Of a stretch of DNA of 20,351 bases, positions 13,405-20,351 are shown in pieces. Origin of the DNA: Nitriliruptoraceae bacterium (GTDB lineage: Bacteria; Actinomycetota; Nitriliruptoria; Nitriliruptorales; Nitriliruptoraceae); assembly GCA_007123425.1 (NCBI GenBank), contig SKLC01000415.1:1-20351 (forward strand), given 5' to 3'. Made by a program: the position numbers and the translations under genes. The notes below the pieces were generated by a model, which searched no databases, was not told the origin of the DNA, and saw only the letters and a list, made by a program, of their open reading frames with translations. Every line of letters starts with the position of its first letter. Position 1 is the stretch's first letter.

Positions 13405-15141
13405 TCATGGGATCCGAGGGGGCCCGGGCTCCAGCTCGCCCGGTCGATAGCGCTGATCGTCTGGCTGGGCGTAGGTGCCGGGCTGGCCGTTGAACGGCGA
13501 CACCGCCTCGGTGTCCCAGTACACCTCGCGGAAGTCCTGCGTCGGGGTGTGGTTGCCCTGCGAGAAGCCCCACGTGCCCGAGGGCCCCGTGGCCCCCGGG
13601 TAGTCGAACAGCCCCTGCTCGAAGGTCTCGGGGGTCAGGTTCGGTCCCGCACCCTGGATGCCCAGCGCGAGCAGATAGAGGCTGTTGTAGATCGACTGCA
13701 CGCTGAACGCGGGCTCGTCGTCCCGCACCTGCTTGTAGGCGTTGTAGCCCAGGCTCGCCTGCTGCGGCTCGGGGGTCGCGTCGTAGCTGATGCCGAACGC
13801 CCGCGACCACTGCTCCTGGTGGAACAGCTGCCCCACGTTGTCCTCGGTCGTGAAGCCCACGCCGGTGACCACCCACTCGGGGTCGTAGCCCTGCTCCTGG
13901 GCGCGAGCGGTGAGGAAGACCGGCAGCACCGGATCGCAGGAGCAGATCACGGTGGTGATGTCCTGGGCCTGCAGCTGTGCGACGAGGTTGGCCGCCTGGT
14001 TGGACATCGTGTTGAGGTCGAGCGCGTAGGAGAGGTTGAGCTCGGGCTCGGCACCCTCCTGCTCGGCCATGCGCAGCGCCGCGTCGAGGCACTGCTGGTA
14101 CCAGGGGTTCTCCGGGACCACGTTGGCGATGCGACGCGGCTCGCCCTGCAGGCCGGGGCCCGCGTGGTCGGCGGTGGCCTCGCCGTGCTCGAGTCGGGTG
14201 GCGGCGTAGTGGGCCGCGCTCTCGGCCACGATCGAGCAGTCGGTCGACAGGCTCCAGGCGTACGGCCGGCGCTCGGTCATCCACTCGCGCGAGAGGAAGG
14301 GGACCCCGATGTTGACCACGCCCTGCTGCGAGAGCGCGTCCCCGAAGGGCTCGCTGCCGGCGTTCATCTCCGCGAAGGCCTCGAGCTCCTCCGCCACGGT
14401 CAGCGCGTCGGCCTGCGCCTCCTCGCGGCCGCCGCCCAGCAGCTCGTCCGTCGGCGAGCCCTGCCCCTCGTAGAACTCGATGCGCAGCTGGCGGCCGTAG
14501 AACTCGAACCGCGAGTTGAGGTACTCCACGAGCGCGGAGAACGTGCGCTGGATGTCGGCGGGGCTGTCGGCGATGTCGGCGTCGGCGAGGTTGGCCAGCG
14601 TGTCCTGGAAGCCCGGCTCGTCGGGCGTGCGGGCGGTGATGAGGATCTCGTCCCGGGTGACGCCGCGCGTGGTCGCGCCCCCGTTGTCGCCCTCGAAGGT
14701 GAGGCACGGAGGCGAGTAGGGATCCCCCGGCACCTGCAGGTCCCGATCCTCGCACGCCCGGGCGCCCTCAGTGGAGGCCGGGCTCGCCTCGTCGGGCGCG
14801 TCGTTGCCTCCCCCGGCGGCGCCGGGGTCCTCAGCGGCCCCGCCGGGGGTCCCTGCCTGCGCGTCCTCGTCGGCCGCGGCGCCGCCCTCGGCGGGCGCGA
14901 CCGTGTCATCGGACGCCCGAGCCTCCTCGCCCGGCGCGGCGCTGTCGGCTCTCGGGCCGCCCTGGCCATCCTGGAGCGTGGTCCCGGGCGAGGAGCTCGA
15001 GGCCATGTCACCGTCGACGCTTGTGGTGGGGGCCATGACGGCCATCAGCGCGAGGAAGACCACGAACGCCACCAGCGGGCCGTACCCGCGCAGCAGCAAC
15101 GCGCCCGAGCTCCCGCTCGACGACGTCCCCGTGGCGCTCAC
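13405..15141 (-). CDS. Membrane-tethered LIV-type substrate-binding protein, copy 2
   Basis: The 578-residue paralogue of copy 1 has the same plan: Ser/Gly-rich cytoplasmic start, anchor helix (about 21–38) beginning LLLRGYGPLVAF and ending VMAPTT, an acidic Ala/Gly/Pro linker (about 39–129), then a receptor body with the same six cysteines. Bodies are alignable end to end (for example GYNAYKQVRDDEPAF and SCDPVLPVFLTARA in both). Anchors are similar, while linkers differ in sequence and keep only composition. I chose the GTG at 15141 because GGGAGGA lies 9 nt upstream; an in-frame ATG at 15210 is an alternative. It is 52 nt upstream of copy 1. Two receptors for one importer could widen the substrate range. 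The ligand is unknown. Confidence 0.88.
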   Translation of the reverse strand: MSATGTSSSGSSGALLLRGYGPLVAFVVFLALMAVMAPTTSVDGDMASSSSPGTTLQDGQGGPRADSAAPGEEARASDDTVAPAEGGAAADEDAQAGTPGGAAEDPGAAGGGNDAPDEASPASTEGARACEDRDLQVPGDPYSPPCLTFEGDNGGATTRGVTRDEILITARTPDEPGFQDTLANLADADIADSPADIQRTFSALVEYLNSRFEFYGRQLRIEFYEGQGSPTDELLGGGREEAQADALTVAEELEAFAEMNAGSEPFGDALSQQGVVNIGVPFLSREWMTERRPYAWSLSTDCSIVAESAAHYAATRLEHGEATADHAGPGLQGEPRRIANVVPENPWYQQCLDAALRMAEQEGAEPELNLSYALDLNTMSNQAANLVAQLQAQDITTVICSCDPVLPVFLTARAQEQGYDPEWVVTGVGFTTEDNVGQLFHQEQWSRAFGISYDATPEPQQASLGYNAYKQVRDDEPAFSVQSIYNSLYLLALGIQGAGPNLTPETFEQGLFDYPGATGPSGTWGFSQGNHTPTQDFREVYWDTEAVSPFNGQPGTYAQPDDQRYRPGELEPGPPRIP

Positions 15142-15308
15142 GACGCTGCTTCCTCCCGCTCCCACTGCGGCCGCTGTCGGCGGCCTCTCCCCTGCCTCTG
15201 CCGGTGCCAACGCACGTCACGTCATGCGGTGACGGCGACAGGGGATCTGTCACATGTTCCGCTGCTCCACCAGCCGTGTCACAGGCCGCGCGAGGCAGGG
15301 GCGCCACC

Positions 15309-15330
15309 GGTCGGGGCGCCCGCCCCGGCC
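15309..15330 (-). terminator. GC hairpin directly after the 512-aa protein gene
   Basis: CGGGGC (15312–15317) and GCCCCG (15322–15327) form a 6-bp stem with a 4-nt loop, extendable by GG/CC past one mismatch. It lies 1–2 nt beyond the stop at 15332 in the 190-nt gap before receptor copy 2. No T-tract follows, so it may be an attenuator or a processing/stability structure rather than a full terminator. The rest of the gap has GTGAC/GTCAC-type inverted repeats around 15215–15253 of unknown meaning. Confidence 0.35.
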
Positions 15331-15331
15331 C

Positions 15332-16870
15332 TCACGTCGGGATCGTGCGCTGCGAGTGCCGCAGGCGGAGGAAGTCCGCGCCTCCCAGGCCAGCGGCCAC
15401 CAGCAGCGCGATCAGCGCGGCGGTGAGTGCCTGCCCTCCCCGGGATCCGGGCGCCGCTGCGACGGTCGCCGACTCCTGCTCACCCGAGTCACCGCCCGGT
15501 GGGGCCGAGGACACGGGCTCCTCGACGGGCTCGGGCTCCTCGCCGTCGCCGGCCTCGGGCGGCTCGCTGGCCTGCGGCGCGGGTGCGTCACCGTCCCCGC
15601 CCCCGGCCGTGCCCTCGAGGTCCGCCGAGGCGTCCGGCCCGTCGCCGAGGTCGGGCTGCTCCGCGTCCTGCGGCGACGTCTCGTCCGGCAGCTCGCCGAA
15701 GTCCTCGCCGACGCCGCCCTCGCCCCCGAAGGGATCGTCGAACTCCTGGGCGCCGGTGACGGCCCGTGCCCCGCCGATCTCGAGCAGGACCTCACCGCCC
15801 CCGGCGAACGCCCCCAGACCGACGTCGAACAGCAGGAAGACGGCACCGAAGGCCTCCTCCGCGTCGAGCAGGGCGTCAGCCAGCGGCTCGCGAACCTCCT
15901 GGATCACATCGCCCAGCGGGCTGCGGAAGAGCTCCTGGCTGATGTCGGAGGGCCCGAGCGAGACCTTCAAGGGCGTCATCTCGACCTGGCCCGTCTCGTC
16001 GTTGACGGCCATCTCGGGCGCCTCGAGGTTGAGCCCCAGCTCGCTCAGGACCTCGTTGGCGCCGTCGACCGCTGTGGCGAGCGCGTCGGCGCCCTGCTCA
16101 CTGGCGTCCTCGGGCAGCTGCGACTCGCCGTCGATCTTGATGTCGCCCAGGGTGAAGGCCGCGTCCACCTGCTCCTCGGCGCCCGAGCGGTGCAGGGCGG
16201 TCCACTCCAGCCCCTCGAGCACGACGGCGCCTCCCCCGAGCACGATCCGCTCGAAGGTGGCCTCGCCCAGCGCCTGGCGCTGCCCGTCCTCGACGATGCC
16301 GGCCGTGGCGCGGCTCGCGCCGCCCTCGAGCTCGACCAGGGCCTCGAGGCCGAGCACGCCCATCAGCGTCTCCGCCTCGGCGAAGGGGTCCGCGGTGGCG
16401 CGCACGTGCTGTGAGCCGACCGCACCGGCGAAGGGGCCCTCGTCCGCCCCGAACTCCTGCCGGGACACCCCGTCGGCCGCGCCCTCGTCGCGGGAGTCGA
16501 TGCGCAGGTTCTGCGGCAGGTGCTCGCCCTCCTCGTCCGCGGCCTCCACCACCGTCTCGAGGATCATGCCGAGCGTCACCCCGCGGGAGTCCCCGCGGGC
16601 GACGGTGTTCTGGTAGTCCGCCAGCGAGACGGCGAAGTCGGTGGTGAAGTTGAAGCCGCTGCGGGAGGGGCCGACACGGACGCCGGTGCCACGCGCGCTG
16701 CCGTGCCCGAGCAGGAAGTCGCCGGCGGGGCCGACGTCCTCCTCCATCTCGTCAGCCACGCCGGCGGGCGCGCCACCTGGCAGCAGCAGCGGTAGCGCCA
16801 GCAGCAGCGCGAAGACGAGACATGCTGCGCGAACCGCGCGCGTCGCCGATGCTCTCCACGTCCGATCCAT
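15332..16870 (-). CDS. Exported, C-terminally anchored protein of unknown function next to the LIV importer
   Basis: The 512-residue protein starts with a signal peptide: basic MDRTWRASATRAVR, hydrophobic core about 17–31, and a likely cleavage site near APAGVA (34–39). The mature part (about 40–376) contains GSARGTGVRVGPSRSGF, SLADYQNTVARGDSRGVTLG and DSRDEGAADGVSRQ, and looks beta-rich. An acidic, Pro/Gly-rich stalk (about 377–478) leads to a C-terminal membrane span (about 482–499) and a basic tail, RLRHSQR. This predicts an extracellular domain on a stalk with a cytoplasmic tail. I have a general impression of similar uncharacterised proteins near LIV operons but cannot name a family. The ATG at 16870 has GGGGAGAG upstream; the frame continues upstream to 17029 without a signal-like start. 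It precedes the receptors by 190 nt on the same strand. Confidence 0.83.
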   Translation of the reverse strand: MDRTWRASATRAVRAACLVFALLLALPLLLPGGAPAGVADEMEEDVGPAGDFLLGHGSARGTGVRVGPSRSGFNFTTDFAVSLADYQNTVARGDSRGVTLGMILETVVEAADEEGEHLPQNLRIDSRDEGAADGVSRQEFGADEGPFAGAVGSQHVRATADPFAEAETLMGVLGLEALVELEGGASRATAGIVEDGQRQALGEATFERIVLGGGAVVLEGLEWTALHRSGAEEQVDAAFTLGDIKIDGESQLPEDASEQGADALATAVDGANEVLSELGLNLEAPEMAVNDETGQVEMTPLKVSLGPSDISQELFRSPLGDVIQEVREPLADALLDAEEAFGAVFLLFDVGLGAFAGGGEVLLEIGGARAVTGAQEFDDPFGGEGGVGEDFGELPDETSPQDAEQPDLGDGPDASADLEGTAGGGDGDAPAPQASEPPEAGDGEEPEPVEEPVSSAPPGGDSGEQESATVAAAPGSRGGQALTAALIALLVAAGLGGADFLRLRHSQRTIPT

Positions 16871-17012
16871 CCCTGTGCTCTCCCCGGGCTCCGGCGCCGC
16901 GACCGCGACGGTCGCCCTCTCTTTGACCTGGTTCGACGGTCGGGGCCGGAATCCCTGCTCGTCGCCACTCGGACTGCTCACACCCGGGCCAACGAGCCAC
17001 GAATGTTCGGGT

Positions 17013-17038
17013 GACGAATCGGGTACCACCCGGTTTCC
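17013..17038 (-). promoter_or_regulatory. ECF-sigma-like promoter for the transporter operon
   Basis: On the minus strand GGAAAC (17038–17033) is followed by a 16-nt spacer and CGTC (17016–17013), the arrangement of ECF sigma promoters (AAC-type −35, CGTC-type −10). The spacer contains an inverted repeat, CGGGT-ggt-ACCCG (17032–17020). Transcription would start near 17006, leaving a leader of about 135 nt before the ATG at 16870. The 239-nt gap (16871–17109) has no coding sequence; CGAGGTCCCG also occurs twice in it (17061–17070 and 17096–17105). Confidence 0.4.
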
Positions 17039-17109
17039 AACCCACGTGCCTCAGGGCAGACGAGGTCCCGGGCCGAACGCCATCCGAGCTGCCAGCGAGG
17101 TCCCGCCCC

Positions 17110-19077
17110 CTACGGGTCGGGCACGTAGGCGCGGAGGCTGTCGGGGTTGGCCATCGCGCCGGGGTTGGCCACCTCGTCGAGCGGATCGCCGAGCAGGAGC
17201 CGCTTGACCGGGATCTCCATCTTCTTGCCCGAGATCGTGCGCGGCACGTCGGGCACCACGCGGACCTCGTCGGGCACGTGCCGAGGGGAGAGCTCCGATC
17301 GGACGGTGCCGCGCACGGCCTCCGTCAGCGCCGCGGGGTCCTCCTCGTCGCCGTCGGGCACGATGAACAGCACCAGATGGCCGGGGCCGCCCCGCTCGTC
17401 CTCGAGGTGCACCACGAGGCTGTCCGCCACCCCGCGGACGTCCTCGACCAGCGCGTAGAACTCGGCCGTGCCCATGCGCACGCCCCCGCGGTTGAGCGTG
17501 GCGTCCGAGCGGCCGGTGATGATGCAGCTGCCCCGGTCGGTGACCTCGATCCAGTCCCCGTGGCGCCAGACGCCCGGGAAGTCCTCGAAGTAGGCCGCCC
17601 GGTAGCGCGAGCCGTCCTCGTCGCCCCAGAAGCCCACCGGCATCGACGGCAGCGGTGCCGTGAGCACCAGCTCGCCGCGCTCGCCGACCACGGAGCGACC
17701 CTGCTCGTCGTAGGCCTCGACCGCCGCACCCAGCGCCCGGCACTGCAGCTCGCCTGCGTGCACGGGCTTGAGCGGCGTGGGCCCGGCGAACGCCGAGCAC
17801 ACGTCGGTGCCCCCGGAGGCGGACCCCACGATGAGGTCGTCCGCGACCGCCTCGTAGACCCACGCGAAGCCCTCCGGGGGCAACGGTGCCCCCGTCGATC
17901 CCACCGAGCGCAGCGCGGTCAGCCCCAGCTGCTCGCCGGGGCGCAGGCCCTCGGCCCGACAGGCCATCAGGAACGGGGCGGACACGCCCAGCACCGTGAC
18001 GTCGAGCTCGTCGGCCAGCCGCCACAGCGTGCCCAGGTCCGGGTGGCCCGGGTCACCGTCGAAGAGCACGATCGTCGCCCCCACCACCAGTCCGGAGACG
18101 AGGTAGTTCCACATCATCCAGCCGGTGGTGGTGAACCAGCAGAAGCGGTCCCCCTCCCCGAGGTCGTGGTGGAGCCCGAGGATCTTGGCGTGCTCGAGCA
18201 GGATGCCGCCGTGGCCGTGCACGATCGCCTTGGGCAGGCCGGTGGTGCCCGAGGAGTACAGCACGTACAGCGGGTGGTCGAAGGGCACCGGCGCGAAGGT
18301 CAGCTCCGCCGCCTCGGCCAGCAGCTCGTCCCAGGTCAGCGTGGCATCGACGTCGTCCGCCGACGCGCTCGGGTCCAGGTAGGGCAGCACCACCGTCGCC
18401 TCGAGGCCCGGCAGGGCCGCCCGGATCTCGCGCACCTCATCGTGGCGGGCCACCTCGCGTCGCCCGTACCGGTAGCCGTCGACGACCATCAGGACCTTGG
18501 GGTCGATCTGGCGCACCCGGTCGACGACGCTGCGCACCCCGAACTCCGGCGCGCACGACGACCAGATGGCGCCGATGGAGGCGCACGCGAGCAGCGCCAC
18601 CACGGTCTCGGGCACGTTGGGCAGATAGCCCACCACCCGGTCCCCGCGCTCGACCCCCAGCCGACGCAGCCCCGCGGCGCAGCGGGCCACCGCATCGGCC
18701 AGCTGGGCGTGGGTGAGCGTGACGTCCTCGCGTGTCTGGGAGCGGGCCACGACCGCGGGCTCGCCGGCCCGGGCATCGTCACGGTGGCGCAGCGCGTGCT
18801 CGGCGTAGTTGAGCTCGGCCGACGGGAACCAGACCGCGCCCGGCATGCGCGCGTCGGCCAGCGCACCGGTCGGATAGGCGTGGGCGTGCACGCCGAAGAA
18901 CTCCCAGATCGACCACCAGAACGCGTCCGGGTCCGCCACGGACCAGCGCCAGGCGGCCTCGTAGTCCTCGAGGTGCACGCCGCGGCTGGCGTGGACCCAG
19001 TCCAGGAAGCGCCCCATGCGCGTGGTCCCCCGTGCATCGGGGGCGGGCTCCCACAGCAGCTCGCCGAACTCGGTCAC
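17110..19077 (-). CDS. Acetoacetyl-CoA synthetase
   Basis: The 655-residue adenylate-forming enzyme has the length and N-terminus typical of acetoacetyl-CoA synthetases rather than acetyl-CoA synthetases (…GRFLDWVHASRGVHLEDYEA; …GAVWFPSAELNYAEHALRH). It activates acetoacetate with ATP and CoA in the cytoplasm. Motifs are intact: YSSGTTGLPK (274–283), GSTGAPL (393–399), HGDW (506–509), GRSDATLNRGGVRMGTAEFY (522–541) and the C-terminal RTISGKKMEIPVK, whose Lys618 or Lys619 is the catalytic lysine. The start is a GTG at 19077 with GGGAGGA upstream. It is the first gene of the leftward series, 239 nt before the 512-aa protein gene. A role in using ketone bodies or polyhydroxybutyrate-derived acetoacetate is inferred. 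Whether the importer supplies its substrate is unknown. Confidence 0.92.
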   Translation of the reverse strand: MTEFGELLWEPAPDARGTTRMGRFLDWVHASRGVHLEDYEAAWRWSVADPDAFWWSIWEFFGVHAHAYPTGALADARMPGAVWFPSAELNYAEHALRHRDDARAGEPAVVARSQTREDVTLTHAQLADAVARCAAGLRRLGVERGDRVVGYLPNVPETVVALLACASIGAIWSSCAPEFGVRSVVDRVRQIDPKVLMVVDGYRYGRREVARHDEVREIRAALPGLEATVVLPYLDPSASADDVDATLTWDELLAEAAELTFAPVPFDHPLYVLYSSGTTGLPKAIVHGHGGILLEHAKILGLHHDLGEGDRFCWFTTTGWMMWNYLVSGLVVGATIVLFDGDPGHPDLGTLWRLADELDVTVLGVSAPFLMACRAEGLRPGEQLGLTALRSVGSTGAPLPPEGFAWVYEAVADDLIVGSASGGTDVCSAFAGPTPLKPVHAGELQCRALGAAVEAYDEQGRSVVGERGELVLTAPLPSMPVGFWGDEDGSRYRAAYFEDFPGVWRHGDWIEVTDRGSCIITGRSDATLNRGGVRMGTAEFYALVEDVRGVADSLVVHLEDERGGPGHLVLFIVPDGDEEDPAALTEAVRGTVRSELSPRHVPDEVRVVPDVPRTISGKKMEIPVKRLLLGDPLDEVANPGAMANPDSLRAYVPDP

Positions 19078-19191
19078 GCCGCGTGCCTTCCTCCCTGCTC
19101 CGGACGCCTCGACCGTAGTCCGCCCCGTGCTCCGCCGCCGTCGACGGCTCGAGCGGCGTCACCCCCCGGGCGCGAGATGGCCGGGGTGCGC

Positions 19192-19226
19192 ACGGCTGGC
19201 CGTTGGGGCACCGTGACGGCTGGCCG
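19192..19226. repeat. Pair of 11-bp direct repeats in the divergent intergenic region
   Basis: ACGGCTGGCCG occurs at 19192–19202 and 19216–19226, 24 bp apart start to start, between the divergent aacS-like and P-type ATPase genes (19078–19282). A 12-bp palindrome, GCCGTCGACGGC, is at 19137–19148. These could be operator sites for a regulator of either gene. The repeats are exact; the role is inferred. Confidence 0.45.
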
Positions 19227-19242
19227 GGACGAGGTCGGACCG

Positions 19243-19248
19243 TAGGCT
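19243..19248 (+). promoter_or_regulatory. Candidate −10 element for the P-type ATPase gene
   Basis: TAGGCT at 19243–19248 is a common actinobacterial −10 hexamer and would place the start near 19255, 28 nt before the ATG at 19283. No good −35 is seen at 17–18 nt. The direct repeats at 19192–19226 end 16 nt upstream, where an activator could bind. Confidence 0.3.
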
Positions 19249-19282
19249 CGCCGGGTCGACGCCGGTCAACGGAGCCTGGAGC

Positions 19283-20351
19283 ATGCTCGCACGCGCGATC
19301 CGCGGGCTGGTGGGCGCCTCGTGGTCCGTGGCGACGCTGCCGGTCAGGGTCGCGGCCGAGCTCCTCCCCTCGGGCGAGGACGACCCCACCGCTCCGGAGC
19401 CCGCCGGCGCCGCCGACCACGACGAGGCCGCGCCGGCCGGTCGGTCCGGGGCAGGACGGCGAGCACACCGCCAACGGCCCGCTGGGGCTGGTGGGCGAGG
19501 TGATCGGCTTCCTCGACGAGGGCGTCGAGCGGGTCGACGGCTGGCTGGGCGACGACGAGCTGCTCGAGGACGCCGGCGAGATGCTCGGCGACGTGGTCGA
19601 GGAGACCGTCGAGCTGGTGGGCGACTCGCTGGGCTGGCACCGACGGGTGTGGGAGGACGAGGAGCACGAGCACGCCCAGATCGAGGTGGAGGGGCTGCGC
19701 GACCCCGAGGCCGTCGAGCTGCGGCGGGGCCTGCACCGGCGGCTCACCCGCCTCGACCAGGTGCGCTGGGCGGAGGTGAACGCCCTCACCGGCCGGGTCG
19801 CCGTGGCCTTCGACGGCGGCGCTCCGACCCTGGCCTCGCTGCTCGACCTGGTGGAGGGGCTCGAGGAGCTGCACTGGCGCCAGCGCACCCCCCGCCGGCC
19901 GGGCTGGGACACCGAGGAGCGGGCGGAGCACCCGGCCGACGACGAGCCGGTCCACCGCGTCATGGCCCTGATGGCGGGCGACGTGCTCAGCCTCGGGTGG
20001 ACGATCGCGGGACGGACCGCCCGCCTGGCGCGGGTGCCGGTGGAGTACGCGGGGCTGGTGGGCGTGCTCGACAGCCACCCGTGGTCGCGCCGGCAGGTGG
20101 AGCGCGTCCTGGGCCGGCGCGCGACCGCGCTGGTGCTGCCCCTGGCCGGCTCGATGGCCGCCGGGATCGCCCAGGGCCCGATGGGCGTGCTGGTCGACCT
20201 GGCCCACCAGGCGACCGTGCTGGGCGAGCTGCGGGCCCGGCGGCACGTCTGGGCCCAGCGCGAGCCCGAGCTGTATGCGGTCCACGCCGACGCGCCGATC
20301 GAGCCGCCCGAGCTGGTGCCGCGCCCCGTGGCACTGGACGACGGGCCGGTC
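19283..20351 (+). CDS. CtpI/CtpH-like cation-transporting P-type ATPase, N-terminal part, apparent frameshift, truncated by the window
   Basis: From the ATG at 19283 (GGAG 8 nt upstream) the frame reads MLARAIRGLVGASWSVATLP and codes plausibly for about 52 residues. Near 19440 the coding signal moves to the next frame (+1), which has no ATG, GTG or TTG start before GTG 19491. That frame then stays open to the window end. It contains HMA-like sequence (HAQIEVEGLRDPEAVELRRG, then VRWAEVNALTGRVAVAFDGG) and a segment like the cytosolic region of large mycobacterial CtpH/CtpI ATPases (VEYAGLVGVLDSHPWSRRQV; MGVLVDLAHQATVLGELRAR). The ATPase core with the DKTG phosphorylation site lies outside the window. 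One extra base in the C/G-rich stretch 19430–19455 would explain the shift: either a sequencing error, a real disruption, or a shorter gene starting at 19491. Confidence 0.72.
   Translation, partial: MLARAIRGLVGASWSVATLPVRVAAELLPSGEDDPTAPEPAGAADHDEAAPAGRSGAGRRAHRQRPAGAGGRGDRLPRRGRRAGRRLAGRRRAARGRRRDARRRGRGDRRAGGRLAGLAPTGVGGRGARARPDRGGGAARPRGRRAAAGPAPAAHPPRPGALGGGERPHRPGRRGLRRRRSDPGLAARPGGGARGAALAPAHPPPAGLGHRGAGGAPGRRRAGPPRHGPDGGRRAQPRVDDRGTDRPPGAGAGGVRGAGGRARQPPVVAPAGGARPGPARDRAGAAPGRLDGRRDRPGPDGRAGRPGPPGDRAGRAAGPAARLGPARARAVCGPRRRADRAARAGAAPRGTGRRAG

Noticed and set aside
15215..15253. GTGAC/GTCAC inverted repeats and a GGAAC motif before receptor copy 2
   Set aside because: The GGAAC to GTC spacing does not fit an ECF promoter and the short arms overlap one another, so no specific regulatory site can be supported.
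15332..16870. Lipoprotein call for the 512-aa protein based on a cysteine at residue 17
   Set aside because: The cysteine precedes the hydrophobic core, so it is not in a lipobox position; an ordinary signal peptide fits better.
17011..19245. 744-codon plus-strand open frame opposite the acetoacetyl-CoA synthetase
   Set aside because: The minus strand carries every motif of the synthetase; the plus frame shows no family pattern and is a mirror artefact of codon bias. Similar long plus frames at 13345–15426, 9592–11715 and 7859–9712 are rejected for the same reason.
1..20351. CRISPR arrays, tRNA/rRNA genes, insertion sequences and prophage genes
   Set aside because: No regularly spaced repeats, cloverleaf sequences, transposase motifs or terminal inverted repeats with target duplications were seen on either strand.

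Overview
The window is very GC-rich and carries a gene order typical of Actinomycetota. On the minus strand, read right to left, it has coaD, a SepIVA-like coiled-coil gene, a DUF177 gene, rpmF, rnc, an Fpg/MutM-family gene and acyP. This resembles the Mycobacterium tuberculosis Rv2927c–Rv2922A neighbourhood. The unusual MutM homologue and the fused LIV transporter suggest a deep-branching actinobacterial class (Nitriliruptoria- or Acidimicrobiia-like). That placement is an inference; no rRNA or taxonomic marker was compared.

Layout: 17 consecutive genes lie on the minus strand. Only the gene at the extreme right (from 19283) is on the plus strand, transcribed divergently. Positions 1–5352 form a housekeeping block: a small coiled-coil protein, acylphosphatase, an Fpg-fold protein lacking the catalytic residues, RNase III, ribosomal protein L32, DUF177/YceD, a SepIVA-like protein, CoaD and RsmD (the last two overlapping by 4 nt). 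Positions 5412–7556 encode oligopeptidase B with an intact catalytic triad.

Positions 7626–16870 are the accessory-looking part, a LIV-type (branched-chain amino acid / amide family) ABC importer in an unusual form. Both permeases are fused in one protein (LivH-LivM) and both ATPases in another (LivF-LivG). Two tandem paralogous receptors each carry an uncleaved-looking N-terminal membrane anchor and an acidic linker of about 90 residues. Upstream is a 512-residue exported protein with a signal peptide, an acidic/proline-rich stalk and a C-terminal membrane anchor. Receptor 1, LivHM and LivFG are joined by two ATGA overlaps. A 44-residue single-span membrane protein ends the run and is followed by a hairpin. 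An ECF-sigma-like promoter (GGAAAC-N16-CGTC) lies before the 512-residue gene. Upstream of that is acetoacetyl-CoA synthetase, which may share the regulon but has its own leader.

The right end (19283–20351, plus strand) is the N-terminal part of a large CtpI/CtpH-like P-type ATPase. It shows an apparent +1 frameshift near 19440 and runs off the window.

No tRNA, rRNA, CRISPR array, transposase or phage gene was seen. The observations most worth following are the active-site-less Fpg homologue, the two-polypeptide LIV importer with tethered receptors and its companion surface protein, the structured rpmF leader, and the frameshift in the P-type ATPase.
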